The notes under the pieces: model-generated | Seen by the model: the letters and a program-made list of their open reading frames with translations, nothing else | What the model was told of the DNA's origin: nothing | Databases searched by the model: none | Shown here: positions 1 through 8,082 of the stretch, one piece after another | How the letters are laid out: each line of letters starts with the position of its first letter | Position numbering within the stretch: position 1 is the stretch's first letter | Program-made: the position numbers and the translations under genes | From: Vibrio nitrifigilis | Lineage (GTDB): Bacteria > Pseudomonadota > Gammaproteobacteria > Enterobacterales > Vibrionaceae | Assembly (NCBI RefSeq): GCF_015686695.1 | Contig: NZ_JADPMR010000001.1 | Span: forward strand, 2,480,001 to 2,544,000 | Reading direction: 5' to 3' | Length of the DNA stretch: 64,000 bases

Positions 1-529
1 GACCTAGCTCAGCCAGCTTTTCGTACATTGAGGCACTGGTGTCTGTTGCTTCAATCGGTAAGGTTGCGATGCTGAGCATGTCGCCAGTATCGAGCCCTTC
101 ATCCATTTGCATGATGGTGACGCCTGTTTCTGCATCACCCGCCCAAATCGAACGTTGAATAGGAGCAGCTCCGCGCCAGCGAGGGAGAATTGAACCATGG
201 ACGTTGATACAACCTAGCTTGGGAGTCTCAAGCACTTGCTTCGGTAATAACAGACCGTAAGCCACCACGATCATAAGATCAGCATTTAAATCGGCCAATT
301 CTTGTTTTGCTTCGTCAGATTTAAAATTGACGGGTTGATAAACAGGAATGTTATTTTCTAAAGCGATATTTTTAACTGGGCTTGCTGTTAGTTTTTTACC
401 GCGACCTGCTGGGCGATCTGGTTGGGTATAAACAGCAATAACTTCATGCTCCGAAGACAACAACGCCGCCAAGTGACGGGCGGCGAAATCCGGAGTACCT
501 GCAAAGACAATGCGTAATGATTGGCTCAA
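1..529 (-). CDS. fmt: Methionyl-tRNA formyltransferase (N-terminal part, cut by window edge)
   Basis: Transfers a formyl group from 10-formyl-tetrahydrofolate to the initiator Met-tRNA in the cytoplasm, preparing it for translation initiation. About 176 codons of the N-terminal formyltransferase domain are present; the rest lies left of the window. Visible are the folate/formyl-binding N-terminus (VFAGTPDFAARHL) and the catalytic INVHGSILPRWRGAAPIQ segment with its Asn and His. MDEGLDTGDM carries the active-site Asp. The start chosen is a TTG at 529 preceded by a GAGGT ribosome-binding site; no ATG in frame fits the family N-terminus (SQSLRIVFAGTPDF). It lies directly downstream of def, the usual bacterial pair in which the formyl group added here is later removed. 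Identification is very secure; only the TTG start is inferred. Confidence 0.96.
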   Translation of the reverse strand, partial: MSQSLRIVFAGTPDFAARHLAALLSSEHEVIAVYTQPDRPAGRGKKLTASPVKNIALENNIPVYQPVNFKSDEAKQELADLNADLMIVVAYGLLLPKQVLETPKLGCINVHGSILPRWRGAAPIQRSIWAGDAETGVTIMQMDEGLDTGDMLSIATLPIEATDTSASMYEKLAELG

Positions 530-542
530 GGTGACCTCACTC

Positions 543-1058
543 TTAATTTTGATTCTTTTCGTTGGCGCGTTTGATTTTTTCTAACTTGTCTTTGATACGT
601 TTGCGTTTCAAAGGCGATAGGTAATCGACAAACAATTTACCTTCCAAGTGATCGAGTTCGTGCTGAACACAAATCGCGAGCAAATCATCCGCATCAAATT
701 GATATTCTTCACCATTACGGTTTAATGCTTTTACCGTAACTTCTGCTGCTCGAGGAACTAAAGCACGAGCCCCTGGTACGGACAAGCAGCCTTCCTCAAT
801 TCCATCTTCACCGCGTTTTTCAATAATTTCAGGATTGATCAAAACCATTGGTTCATCGCGATTTTCAGAAACATCAATTACCACAATACGTTGGTGAACG
901 TTGACTTGTGTTGCCGCAAGACCAATACCTTCCTCGTCGTACATGGTTTCAATCATGTCATCGACAATTTTTTGAATCTCTGGCGTCACTTTCTCAACCG
1001 GCTTGGCAATAGTGCGCAGACGATCGTCGGGAAATGTTAATACTTGTAATACAGACAT
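543..1058 (-). CDS. def: Peptide deformylase
   Basis: Iron-dependent hydrolase that removes the N-formyl group from nascent proteins. All three family motifs are visible: GIGLAATQV (motif 1), EGCLSV (motif 2, metal-binding Cys) and QHELDHLEG (motif 3, HExxH metal site). The 171-residue length is normal. The reading frame extends to a GTG at 1064, but the ATG at 1058 is better placed behind GAGTG and gives the usual MSVLQVLTFPD start. It is followed after 13 bases by fmt on the same strand, and the two are probably co-transcribed. The divergent neighbour is dprA, with roughly 260 bp of shared upstream DNA between them. Confidence 0.97.
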   Translation of the reverse strand: MSVLQVLTFPDDRLRTIAKPVEKVTPEIQKIVDDMIETMYDEEGIGLAATQVNVHQRIVVIDVSENRDEPMVLINPEIIEKRGEDGIEEGCLSVPGARALVPRAAEVTVKALNRNGEEYQFDADDLLAICVQHELDHLEGKLFVDYLSPLKRKRIKDKLEKIKRANEKNQN

Positions 1059-1321
1059 ATACACTCAAAATGTTGAACTGTGCCGAAACAGCTAAAAGCT
1101 TATTGGCTCAATTCTAGACATTTTAAGCCCCAAATGACAGCATCTAAGCGCAAAATCTACGTATTTTACGTGTTTCTTTGTGGTAATTTGAATGCTTATC
1201 TTACCTTATATTTTGTAAGGTTTTGTGCTTTTTTATACGAAGAGATTATACCGGGCGATACTCATGGCCTGTCGAAACTTAAAGGTTGGTTTATTCTACG
1301 CTGATTGGGAGAGACATTACT

Positions 1322-2440
1322 GTGTTAAATGATAATGCGTTATCGGCTTGGTTAATGCTGAGTTTTACTCCTCGTATTGGTGCAAAATCGTTAGCAAAAT
1401 TTTTAAGTAAGGATGCACCAGAAAAGTTAGTGAACTACTCTGCCCCGCAATGGCAAGCGTTGGGGTTAAAACCCGATCAAATAAACTATCTTAATTCCGC
1501 AGCAAAAAAAGAGGTCGATGCGTGTTTTGTCTGGATGAACCAAAAAGATAACCGTTCGATTATTACATCACTTGATGAACATTACCCTGCCTTATTACGA
1601 CAAATTTCTTCAGCGCCTCCCGTACTTTTTGTAGAGGGAGACAGTTCTTGTTTAGACAAGCCCCAGGTTGCGATTGTTGGCAGTCGTGGTGCAACAGTAG
1701 AAGGTCAACGAGCCGCTCATCAATTTGGACGAGAGTTGGCTGAGCAAGGGATAGTCGTAACCAGTGGTCTTGCTTTAGGTATTGATGGTTATGCCCATGA
1801 TGGAGCATTAAGTGGACAAGGTGAAACCATTGCTGTTTTGGGCTCAGGTTTGAATCAAATTTATCCAGCCCGCCATCGTCAACTAGCCGCAAGAATTGTT
1901 GAATCAGGGGCGTTGGTTTCCGAGTTTCGACCAGACATGAAACCTAGGGCAGAGCACTTTCCTCGCCGTAATCGAATTGTTAGTGGTTTATCTTTAGGTG
2001 TATTGGTGGTCGAAGCCGCCGTCAAAAGCGGTTCGCTGATTACGGCACGTTACGCTGTTGAGCAAGACCGAGATGTGTTTGTATTGCCAGGTACTATTTA
2101 TCAAGCCAATTATCAGGGGAGTAATGAACTCATACGCCAAGGTGCAAGCCTAGTGCAAAACTCTCAGCAAATTGTGGAAGAGCTCAATTTATTACTCAAT
2201 TGGTCGCTTAATCAGCAGACAATGCAGCAATCTACACTTTTTTCACCCCCAAATAGCGAAGAACAATTGCCATTTCCCGAGCTGTTAGCTAACGTAGGAG
2301 TAGAAGCCACACCAGTTGATATTCTTGCAAGCAGGACCAATATACCTGTGCATGAAGTCATGACGCAGCTTTTAGAGTTAGAACTCTCTGGGCATGTGGT
2401 TGCAGTTTCTGGTGGCTATATTCGTAAGGGGAGGGGCTAG
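1322..2440 (+). CDS. dprA: DNA-processing protein DprA (Smf)
   Basis: Loads RecA on incoming single-stranded DNA during natural transformation and protects that DNA. The core Rossmann-like domain is clear: VAIVGSRGATVEGQRAA, VTSGLALGIDGYAHDGAL, VLGSGLNQIYPARHR, FPRRNRIVSGLSLG and SGSLITARYAVEQDRDVF, typical of the SMF family. The N-terminal part (about residues 1-100) and the last 65 residues form the SAM-like and winged-helix extensions usual in long DprA proteins. The frame opens at a TTG at 1286, but the GTG at 1322 sits 8 bases after GGGAGAG and yields a normal 372-residue protein. It is followed after 2 bases by smg. The link with smg and a topoisomerase-like zinc protein is conserved across gammaproteobacteria. 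Vibrio species are often naturally competent, so a role in uptake is plausible. Confidence 0.95.
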   Translation: MLNDNALSAWLMLSFTPRIGAKSLAKFLSKDAPEKLVNYSAPQWQALGLKPDQINYLNSAAKKEVDACFVWMNQKDNRSIITSLDEHYPALLRQISSAPPVLFVEGDSSCLDKPQVAIVGSRGATVEGQRAAHQFGRELAEQGIVVTSGLALGIDGYAHDGALSGQGETIAVLGSGLNQIYPARHRQLAARIVESGALVSEFRPDMKPRAEHFPRRNRIVSGLSLGVLVVEAAVKSGSLITARYAVEQDRDVFVLPGTIYQANYQGSNELIRQGASLVQNSQQIVEELNLLLNWSLNQQTMQQSTLFSPPNSEEQLPFPELLANVGVEATPVDILASRTNIPVHEVMTQLLELELSGHVVAVSGGYIRKGRG

Positions 2441-2442
2441 CT

Positions 2443-2919
2443 ATGATGATGGATATTCTAATGTATCTGTTTGAAACTTATATCCATAGTGATGCAGAGT
2501 TACAAGTAGATCAAGATGAGCTCGAAGATGAACTTCTTCGTGCAGGGTTCCACCAAAAAGACATCTATAAAGCCCTTCACTGGTTGGAAGAGCTTGCTGG
2601 ATTGCAACAAACCGATGCACATTCAGCTATCGCAACCAGCGCGACAACGTCCATGCGTATTTTTTCTGCAAAAGAAATGGAACGTTTAGATCGCGAATCC
2701 CGAGGATTCTTGCTGTTTCTTGAGCAGATAAAAGTGCTGACCTCTGAAACTCGTGAAATGGTGATCGATCGAGTCATGGGGCTGGAAACCAATGAATTTG
2801 AACTCGATGACCTGAAATGGATTATCTTAATGGTTCTATTCAATGTTCCCGGTAACGAAAATGCGTACACCTTGATGGAAGAGCTTTTGTACAGCAAAGA
2901 ACAAGGCATTCTTCACTAG
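2443..2919 (+). CDS. smg: Smg family protein (DUF494)
   Basis: Small acidic cytoplasmic protein of 158 residues belonging to the Smg/DUF494 family, whose biochemical role is not established. The N-terminus (MDILMYLFETYIHSD) and the C-terminal segment LKWIILMVLFNVPGNENAY are characteristic. It begins two bases after the dprA stop and ends 14 bases before the zinc-ribbon gene, so it sits in a tight operon. Three consecutive ATG codons start the frame; any of them could be used. The protein has no signal peptide or membrane segment and looks largely helical. Position rather than sequence suggests a link to DNA processing. Confidence 0.9.
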   Translation: MMMDILMYLFETYIHSDAELQVDQDELEDELLRAGFHQKDIYKALHWLEELAGLQQTDAHSAIATSATTSMRIFSAKEMERLDRESRGFLLFLEQIKVLTSETREMVIDRVMGLETNEFELDDLKWIILMVLFNVPGNENAYTLMEELLYSKEQGILH

Positions 2920-2933
2920 GTCAACGTTGGTAT

Positions 2934-3518
2934 ATGAGCAGTAAAATCGATCAGCAATTATTTTCATCCACAGGCAAGGCTTCTGAGGAGCCTTGCCCTA
3001 AATGTGGTAAGCCACTTGTTATACGCCATGGTAAACATGGTCCATTCTTAGGTTGTAGTGACTATCCAACCTGCGATTACATCAAAACATCTCATAATAA
3101 TGATGGGCATATTGTAAAAGAGTTAGGGGTTCCATGCCCTGAATGTGGCCATGAGTTGGTATTACGCCAAGGTCGTTATGGTATGTTTATTGGCTGCAGT
3201 AATTACCCTGACTGCCATCATATTGAATCAATTGATGGTCCAGACGAAGAGCCAGTTGCAAGTGATATTGTGTGTCCTGAGTGTGGTAAGGGACATCTCA
3301 TTGAGCGTAAGAATCGCTTCGGGAAAATGTTCTATGCCTGTGACCAATATCCTAAATGCAAGTTTGCTGTTAATCAGCCCCCTGTTGCGGGTGTGTGTGA
3401 AAAGTGTGGTTTTCCGCTGTTGGTTGAAAAGAAAACAGCGCAAGGAGTGAAGTACCAATGTGCTGATCGCAAATGTGGTCATATACAATCGCAAGAGACA
3501 AGCTCTGACGAGCAGTAA
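2934..3518 (+). CDS. Topoisomerase I-like C-terminal zinc-ribbon protein (YrdD-like)
   Basis: A 194-residue protein made almost entirely of four zinc ribbons of the kind found at the C-terminus of DNA topoisomerase I. Each unit has a CPxCGxxL knuckle and a partner C-x(4,5)-C (for example CPKCGKPL with CSDYPTC, CPECGHEL with CSNYPDC, CPECGKGHL with CDQYPKC, CEKCGFPL with CADRKC). There is no catalytic topoisomerase domain. The family is expected to bind single-stranded DNA, but its cellular role is unknown. E. coli yrdD is similar in context and type. Last gene of the dprA-smg-yrdD run; a strong hairpin terminator follows. Confidence 0.88.
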   Translation: MSSKIDQQLFSSTGKASEEPCPKCGKPLVIRHGKHGPFLGCSDYPTCDYIKTSHNNDGHIVKELGVPCPECGHELVLRQGRYGMFIGCSNYPDCHHIESIDGPDEEPVASDIVCPECGKGHLIERKNRFGKMFYACDQYPKCKFAVNQPPVAGVCEKCGFPLLVEKKTAQGVKYQCADRKCGHIQSQETSSDEQ

Positions 3519-3530
3519 CAGATAAATAAC

Positions 3531-3564
3531 AAAAAAGACGGCGCTCAATTGAGCGCCGTCTTTT
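3531..3564. terminator. Bidirectional rho-independent terminator
   Basis: A perfect 24-base palindrome (GACGGCGCTCAA/TTGAGCGCCGTC, 3537-3560) is flanked by an A run on the left and a T run on the right. It can therefore end both the dprA-smg-yrdD transcript and the opposing purEK transcript. Confidence 0.92.
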
Positions 3565-3584
3565 GTTATACAAAACTGATAAAT

Positions 3585-4718
3585 TTACGCTTTAATGTGC
3601 TCGGCGACTTCGTGAACAGCAGGAAAAGCCTCTTTATCTAGTAACTTCGCAAGTTCACACAGTTTACGTTGTAGTTCGCCTGTGTAATCTGCAGTGATAT
3701 TGATGTGACCCATTTTACGGCCAGGGCGTTTTGATTTCCCGTACCAGTGAATATGGCAGCCTTCCATCGCTAACAACTCTTGCGGCAAGGAATCTTCACC
3801 AAGGATATTAATCATCGATGTCTCGCGTACCAACTTGGTGCTACCTAACGGCATACCACATACCGCACGAAGATGATTTTCAAATTGGCAAACTTCAGCG
3901 CCTTGTTGAGTCCAGTGACCTGAATTATGAACGCGAGGGGCAATCTCATTCACCAGCAATTGACCATCCACATCAAAGAATTCGATCGCAAGTACACCCA
4001 CATAATTGAGCTGGTTAGCGACAGCAGTAAACATCGATTTTGCTTGTTGCTGCAATTCAGGCGCATCAATCGCCGTTGATAGGCTCAATACACCGTTAAC
4101 ATGGATGTTTTCTGCCAATGGATAAACCACAACATCGCCATTTACACCACGAGCACCAACAAGAGATACTTCACGGTCAAAAGGTATAAATTGTTCAGCA
4201 ACAATCGCTTGGTTATCGGATGCAGCAATGCATTCTTGCATTTCAGTCCAGATTTCATCAATTTGGCTGAGCTCTTTTAAGCGCCATTGGCCTTTACCAT
4301 CGTAACCACCTAATGCACTTTTGAGCACCATTGGGATACCCACGTGCTCTATGGCTGCATCAAAATCATCACGAGTATTAATGACATAGTATTTGGCATT
4401 TTTTACGTTCGCGGTATCAAGGAGTGCTTTTTCGATACGGCGGTCACCACCTGCTTTGATCGCTTCACTACTTGGTAAGAATTTACCGCTTTTCTCACAG
4501 ATAGCTAAGATATCGTGTGGGATATGTTCGAATTCTGCGGTGATGACATCAGCATCTGCAATGGCTTGATCCAGAGTTTGCTCAATAGGAGTTTGAGTGA
4601 GAGGATGTACTACTCTATCGGTAGTGACATCATAGGCTGACAACGTAATATTCAGTGGTGCGCCTGCAAGAGACATCATACGTGCAAGTTGACCAGAACC
4701 TAGTACCAAAACGTGCAT
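3585..4718 (-). CDS. purK: 5-(carboxyamino)imidazole ribonucleotide synthase
   Basis: ATP-grasp enzyme that carboxylates AIR to N5-CAIR with ATP and bicarbonate in de novo purine synthesis; PurE then converts the product to CAIR. The N-terminal nucleotide-binding loop VLVLGSGQLARMMSLAGAPL is clear. The central ATP-grasp fold (GYDGKGQWRL, VAEQFIPFDREVSLVGARG) and the C-terminal NEIAPRVHNSGHWTQ motif are also present. The start is the ATG at 4718 (377 residues), four bases after the purE stop; a GTG just upstream is in frame but less likely. Co-transcribed with purE from a PurR-controlled promoter. Confidence 0.96.
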   Translation of the reverse strand: MHVLVLGSGQLARMMSLAGAPLNITLSAYDVTTDRVVHPLTQTPIEQTLDQAIADADVITAEFEHIPHDILAICEKSGKFLPSSEAIKAGGDRRIEKALLDTANVKNAKYYVINTRDDFDAAIEHVGIPMVLKSALGGYDGKGQWRLKELSQIDEIWTEMQECIAASDNQAIVAEQFIPFDREVSLVGARGVNGDVVVYPLAENIHVNGVLSLSTAIDAPELQQQAKSMFTAVANQLNYVGVLAIEFFDVDGQLLVNEIAPRVHNSGHWTQQGAEVCQFENHLRAVCGMPLGSTKLVRETSMINILGEDSLPQELLAMEGCHIHWYGKSKRPGRKMGHINITADYTGELQRKLCELAKLLDKEAFPAVHEVAEHIKA

Positions 4719-4721
4719 CAC

Positions 4722-5207
4722 TTATTCCTCTTCAGGGTTTGGGTTAGCGAGTACGGTTTCAGTTTGTTCGGTACGGAACGCTTCAACTTTGGCCATGACA
4801 GTTTCATCATGGGTACCGATAATTTGTGCGGCAAGAATACCTGCGTTTGCGGCGCCTGCTTCACCAATGGCTAGTGTACCAACGGCAATACCTTTGGGCA
4901 TTTGTACGATAGAAAGCAGAGAATCCATACCTTTCAGTGCACGAGACTGTACTGGAACACCAAGAACTGGAACACTAGTGAATGCGGCTGTCATACCTGG
5001 TAAGTGAGCAGCACCGCCAGCACCAGCAATAATCACTTTAATACCACGCTCTTTGGCACTGGTTGCATAGTCAGCCAGAAGTTGAGGGGTACGGTGCGCT
5101 GAAACCACTTTGGTTTCGTACTCAACACCAAATTTGTCTAGCATTTCTGCTGCGAGTTTCATGGTCGGCCAATCTGACTTAGAACCCATGATAATTCCAA
5201 CTTTCAT
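4722..5207 (-). CDS. purE: N5-carboxyaminoimidazole ribonucleotide mutase
   Basis: Class I PurE, which moves the carboxyl group of N5-CAIR to C4 to form CAIR, the step after PurK. The family signature VGIIMGSKSDWPTM at the N-terminus, the SAHRTP motif and IIAGAGGAAHLPGMTAAFT are all present. The frame runs up to a TTG, but the ATG at 5207 stands behind AAGGAGTTGGAG and gives the standard 161-residue enzyme. It is first in the purEK operon. A PurR box overlaps the predicted -35 region 70-85 bases upstream, so repression by purines is expected. Confidence 0.97.
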   Translation of the reverse strand: MKVGIIMGSKSDWPTMKLAAEMLDKFGVEYETKVVSAHRTPQLLADYATSAKERGIKVIIAGAGGAAHLPGMTAAFTSVPVLGVPVQSRALKGMDSLLSIVQMPKGIAVGTLAIGEAGAANAGILAAQIIGTHDETVMAKVEAFRTEQTETVLANPNPEEE

Positions 5208-5252
5208 CTCCAACTCCTTCAAGCTTGTAAAATAACTGAGCGAACGTCGCGC

Positions 5253-5290
5253 ATTATACGAGGATTTTTATCTCAAGCAAACGTTTGCGC
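5253..5290 (-). promoter_or_regulatory. purEK promoter with PurR operator
   Basis: On the minus strand a perfect TATAAT -10 (5258-5253) lies 17 bases from a weak TTTGCT -35 (5281-5276). That -35 is covered by AAGCAAACGTTTGCGC (5275-5290), which matches the PurR consensus ACGCAAACGTTTGCGT at 14 of 16 positions. Binding of PurR with hypoxanthine or guanine there would block RNA polymerase. Confidence 0.85.
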
Positions 5291-5397
5291 CATCGTCTTC
5301 CTCGTTCATTTGAGATTCGGCGTAATTTGCTTTAGGTGATCAAACGGATAATTTGTACACTATGGTCTAAGAATACTAAGCAGCTTAGGATATGAGA

Positions 5398-5955
5398 GTG
5401 AAAAACGTTGAACAAGCCGTGCAAGCATTAACTGCTGGCGAAGTGCTTGCCTATCCGACAGAAGGGGTCTTTGGCGTAGGGTGTGATCCCGATAATATTA
5501 GTGCCGTAGAAAAGTTACTGGCGTTGAAGAAGCGCCCTGTTGAAAAAGGCTTGATCCTCATTGCAGCAACATACCAGCAGCTTATTCCCTATATAAAAGA
5601 AGAACAACTGACAGCTGAGCAATTGGCTCGTGTAAAGGAAAGCTGGCCCGGACATGTCACTTGGATTATGCCTGCGAGTGAGCGTGTCTCTCACTGGGTC
5701 AGTGGTCAGTTTGATACCATCGCTGTTCGAGTGACTGATCATCCCTTAGTGAAGGAGTTATGCCTAGCCTACGGTAAACCCATCACTTCTACGAGTGCCA
5801 ATTTGTCTGGTCAGCCACCTTGTATGACGACTGAAGAGGTGGAACAGCAGCTAGGGGACCAACTTGTTGCTATTCTTGCGGGAGAAACCGGTGGAAAACT
5901 AAAACCGAGTGAAATTCGCGATGCAAAGACACTCACTATTCTAAGAAAGGGCTAG
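5398..5955 (+). CDS. tsaC: Threonylcarbamoyl-AMP synthase TsaC (YrdC/Sua5 family)
   Basis: Makes threonylcarbamoyl-AMP from threonine, bicarbonate and ATP, the first step of the essential t6A37 modification of ANN-decoding tRNAs. The YrdC fold is seen in AYPTEGVFGVGCDP, LKKRPVEKGLILIA, WPGHVTWIMPA, IAVRVTDHP and TSTSANLSGQPP. At 185 residues it is the short form without the Sua5 domain. Two starts are possible: ATG at 5392 and GTG at 5398. GTG is chosen because TAGGA lies 7 bases upstream of it but overlaps the ATG spacing, and because its N-terminus aligns better with Vibrio homologues. Followed by hemF after 45 bases. Confidence 0.94.
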   Translation: MKNVEQAVQALTAGEVLAYPTEGVFGVGCDPDNISAVEKLLALKKRPVEKGLILIAATYQQLIPYIKEEQLTAEQLARVKESWPGHVTWIMPASERVSHWVSGQFDTIAVRVTDHPLVKELCLAYGKPITSTSANLSGQPPCMTTEEVEQQLGDQLVAILAGETGGKLKPSEIRDAKTLTILRKG

Positions 5956-6000
5956 TGCTCAACACACATAATAAATCGAAGCCCTGATGAAGGAGAAAGC

Positions 6001-6915
6001 ATGACAGCCATTAATAAAGAGGCAGTAAAACAGTTTTTATTGTCTTTACAAGATCACATTTGTCAGCAATTAGAGATGGCTGATGGTAAAGCGGTATTTG
6101 TGGAAGACGCTTGGAACCGCGAACCTGGCGAGCGGTTAGGGGGCGGTGGCCGCTCTAGAGTAATGAAACAAGGGGGCGTTATTGAACAAGGGGGCGTTAA
6201 TTTTTCCCATGTTACCGGAAAACAAATGCCCGCCTCTGCGACCGCTCATCGTCCTGAATTAGCGGGCCGTCACTTTGAGGCGATGGGAGTGTCTCTTGTT
6301 ATTCATCCCACTAATCCTTATGTGCCAACGTCTCACGCTAATGTTCGTTTCTTTATTGCTGAAAAAGAAGGGGAAGATCCGATTTGGTGGTTTGGCGGTG
6401 GATTTGATTTAACGCCTTTTTATCCATTCGAGGAAGATTGTCAATTTTGGCATCAGCAAGCTAAAGATCTTTGTGCTCCATTTGGAGAGCAGGTTTATGC
6501 CGAACATAAAAAGTGGTGTGACGACTATTTCTATTTACCACATCGTGAAGAAACGCGCGGTATCGGTGGATTATTTTTTGATGATCTAAACCAATGGGAT
6601 TTTGCGACGTGCTTTGATTACATTAAGGCGGTAGGTGAAGGATACATCAAGGCTTATGTACCTATCATTAACAAACGGAAGGATACTCCGTTTGCTGAAA
6701 AAGAGCGCCAGTTCCAATTGTACCGTCGTGGTCGTTATGTGGAGTTTAACTTAGTGTTCGACCGAGGGACCTTATTTGGCCTACAAACAGGTGGTCGTAC
6801 TGAATCAATATTGATGTCTATGCCGCCGCTTGCACGCTGGGAATATGGTTATGAACCAGAAGCGAACAGTGCAGAAGCCAAACTACAGGAATATCTTGTG
6901 CCCCGAGAGTGGTGA
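6001..6915 (+). CDS. hemF: Oxygen-dependent coproporphyrinogen III oxidase
   Basis: Oxidatively decarboxylates coproporphyrinogen III to protoporphyrinogen IX in haem synthesis, using oxygen. Family blocks visible: VFVEDAWNREPGERLGGGG, TSHANVRFF, IWWFGGGFDLTPFYPFEED, LPHREETRGIGGLFFDDL and YVEFNLVFDRGTLFGLQTGGR. At 304 residues it is full length for a bacterial enzyme. A good AAGGAG lies just before the ATG. It sits between tsaC and aroE, which are adjacent in E. coli. A compact terminator follows the stop codon. Confidence 0.97.
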   Translation: MTAINKEAVKQFLLSLQDHICQQLEMADGKAVFVEDAWNREPGERLGGGGRSRVMKQGGVIEQGGVNFSHVTGKQMPASATAHRPELAGRHFEAMGVSLVIHPTNPYVPTSHANVRFFIAEKEGEDPIWWFGGGFDLTPFYPFEEDCQFWHQQAKDLCAPFGEQVYAEHKKWCDDYFYLPHREETRGIGGLFFDDLNQWDFATCFDYIKAVGEGYIKAYVPIINKRKDTPFAEKERQFQLYRRGRYVEFNLVFDRGTLFGLQTGGRTESILMSMPPLARWEYGYEPEANSAEAKLQEYLVPREW

Positions 6916-6935
6916 CAGAGATAAGCCAGAGTGAT

Positions 6936-6960
6936 AGGGTCAAGTGAGTGACCCTTTTTT
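6936..6960 (+). terminator. Rho-independent terminator after hemF
   Basis: AGGGTCA (6936-6942) pairs with TGACCCT (6949-6955) around a 6-base loop and runs into six Ts. The upstream in-frame GTG of aroE at 6944 lies inside this hairpin, which argues for the later aroE start. Confidence 0.85.
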
Positions 6961-6973
6961 AATAGGCAAGGAT

Positions 6974-7807
6974 ATGGCGAATAGTAACGATCGGTATGTG
7001 GTATTTGGTAACCCTATCGGACATAGTAAATCCCCTTTAATTCATTCTCTGTTTGCGCGCCAAACCAATCAGCATATGGAATATAGTACTCAACTTGCAC
7101 CCGTTGATGGTTTCGTTGCAGCTGCGACAGATTTTTTCTCTCATGGTGGAAAGGGGTGCAATATCACTGTTCCATTTAAAGAAGAAGCCTATAAATTTGC
7201 TGATCGTTTAACCGAAAGAGCACAACTTGCGGGAGCGGTTAATACATTAAAGAAACTGGATGATGGCATCATTATTGGTGATAACACTGATGGTGAAGGG
7301 CTTGTGCAAGATTTATTAGTGCACCAAGTGCCGTTAGAGGGGCGTCGTATTTTGCTTATCGGCGCAGGTGGTGCTGCCCGCGGTGTGATTAAACCATTAC
7401 TCGATCATTCACCAGCGAGTATTACGATTACCAATCGCACTTTTACCAAAGCAGAGCAATTGGCAGAGCAATTTAAAGAATATGGGGTAGTTAGCGCCGT
7501 ACCGATGGAAAGTATTGATAGTGGGTATGATCTTGTTATCAACTCAACGTCAGCTAGCTTAGATGGAAAATTACCTTCTATTTCTACTGCCATTTTTACT
7601 CCTACAACTGTTTCGTACGACATGATGTATGGCAAAGGGCTCACGGTTTTTAATCAATGGGCAGTTGAACAAGGGTGTGCCAATGCTTACGATGGCTTAG
7701 GTATGCTGGTGGGTCAGGCTGCTGAGAGTTTTATGCTATGGCGTGGGCTACGTCCGGGTATAAAGCAAGTTTTGTTCGAATTAAGAAGAAACCTAGAAGG
7801 TTTATAA
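6974..7807 (+). CDS. aroE: Shikimate 5-dehydrogenase
   Basis: NADPH-dependent reduction of 3-dehydroshikimate to shikimate in aromatic amino acid and chorismate synthesis. The substrate-binding domain carries FGNPIGHSKSPLIH and CNITVPFKEEAY, with the catalytic Lys. The nucleotide-binding domain carries LLIGAGGAARGVIKPL and TNRTFTKAEQLAEQF, with the NADPH-specific basic motif. GLGMLVGQAAESFMLWRG closes the active site. The ATG at 6974 gives 277 residues and avoids starting inside the hemF terminator. The stop codon TAA overlaps the ATG of the next gene (TAATG), so the two are translationally coupled. Confidence 0.96.
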   Translation: MANSNDRYVVFGNPIGHSKSPLIHSLFARQTNQHMEYSTQLAPVDGFVAAATDFFSHGGKGCNITVPFKEEAYKFADRLTERAQLAGAVNTLKKLDDGIIIGDNTDGEGLVQDLLVHQVPLEGRRILLIGAGGAARGVIKPLLDHSPASITITNRTFTKAEQLAEQFKEYGVVSAVPMESIDSGYDLVINSTSASLDGKLPSISTAIFTPTTVSYDMMYGKGLTVFNQWAVEQGCANAYDGLGMLVGQAAESFMLWRGLRPGIKQVLFELRRNLEGL

Positions 7808-8082
7808 TGAATCAATCCATTTTATTTACGGATATCCAACACTGGGATGAGGCGCGTCAAAGTGTTGGTTTTACAGCTCAGCAATCGGGAGCATTAATAG
7901 AGTGCTGGATTGATAAAGGTGGCTTAGAAGCTCTGAGTGGTATGGTCATCACTAGCGGTCAGCAAGCGCTGCAAGTATTCTCTTCATTACGTTTTGATAT
8001 TGAAGAGTTAGCAGAGGAGCTTATTGAAGATGACCGCTATAACGAAGCTGGTGAAATAGAAGTTAAGATTTCACTGGCTTAA
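7807..8082 (+). CDS. DUF1488 family protein (YrdB-like)
   Basis: A 91-residue acidic protein of unknown function, resembling E. coli YrdB, which also lies next to aroE. It contains the FTDIQHWDEARQSVGFTAQQSG stretch in two halves and a C-terminal acidic helix (IEELAEELIEDD). Its start overlaps the aroE stop by one base. The last 20 bases overlap the 3' end of the opposing yrdA-like gene. The longer frame opening at 7738 is inside aroE and is not the real start. Function cannot be inferred beyond conserved linkage with aroE. Confidence 0.88.
   Translation: MNQSILFTDIQHWDEARQSVGFTAQQSGALIECWIDKGGLEALSGMVITSGQQALQVFSSLRFDIEELAEELIEDDRYNEAGEIEVKISLA

Noticed and set aside
1080..1304. 74-codon frame between def and dprA
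   Set aside because: No family features or ribosome site; it lies in the divergent promoter region.
1563..1892. 109-residue antisense frame in dprA, and similar antisense frames inside other genes
   Set aside because: They are out-of-frame shadows of clearly identified genes and lack independent start signals.
8063..8082. Overlap of DUF1488 and YrdA-like genes as a possible annotation error
   Set aside because: Both reading frames are intact and each has strong family features; a 20-base tail-to-tail overlap is acceptable.
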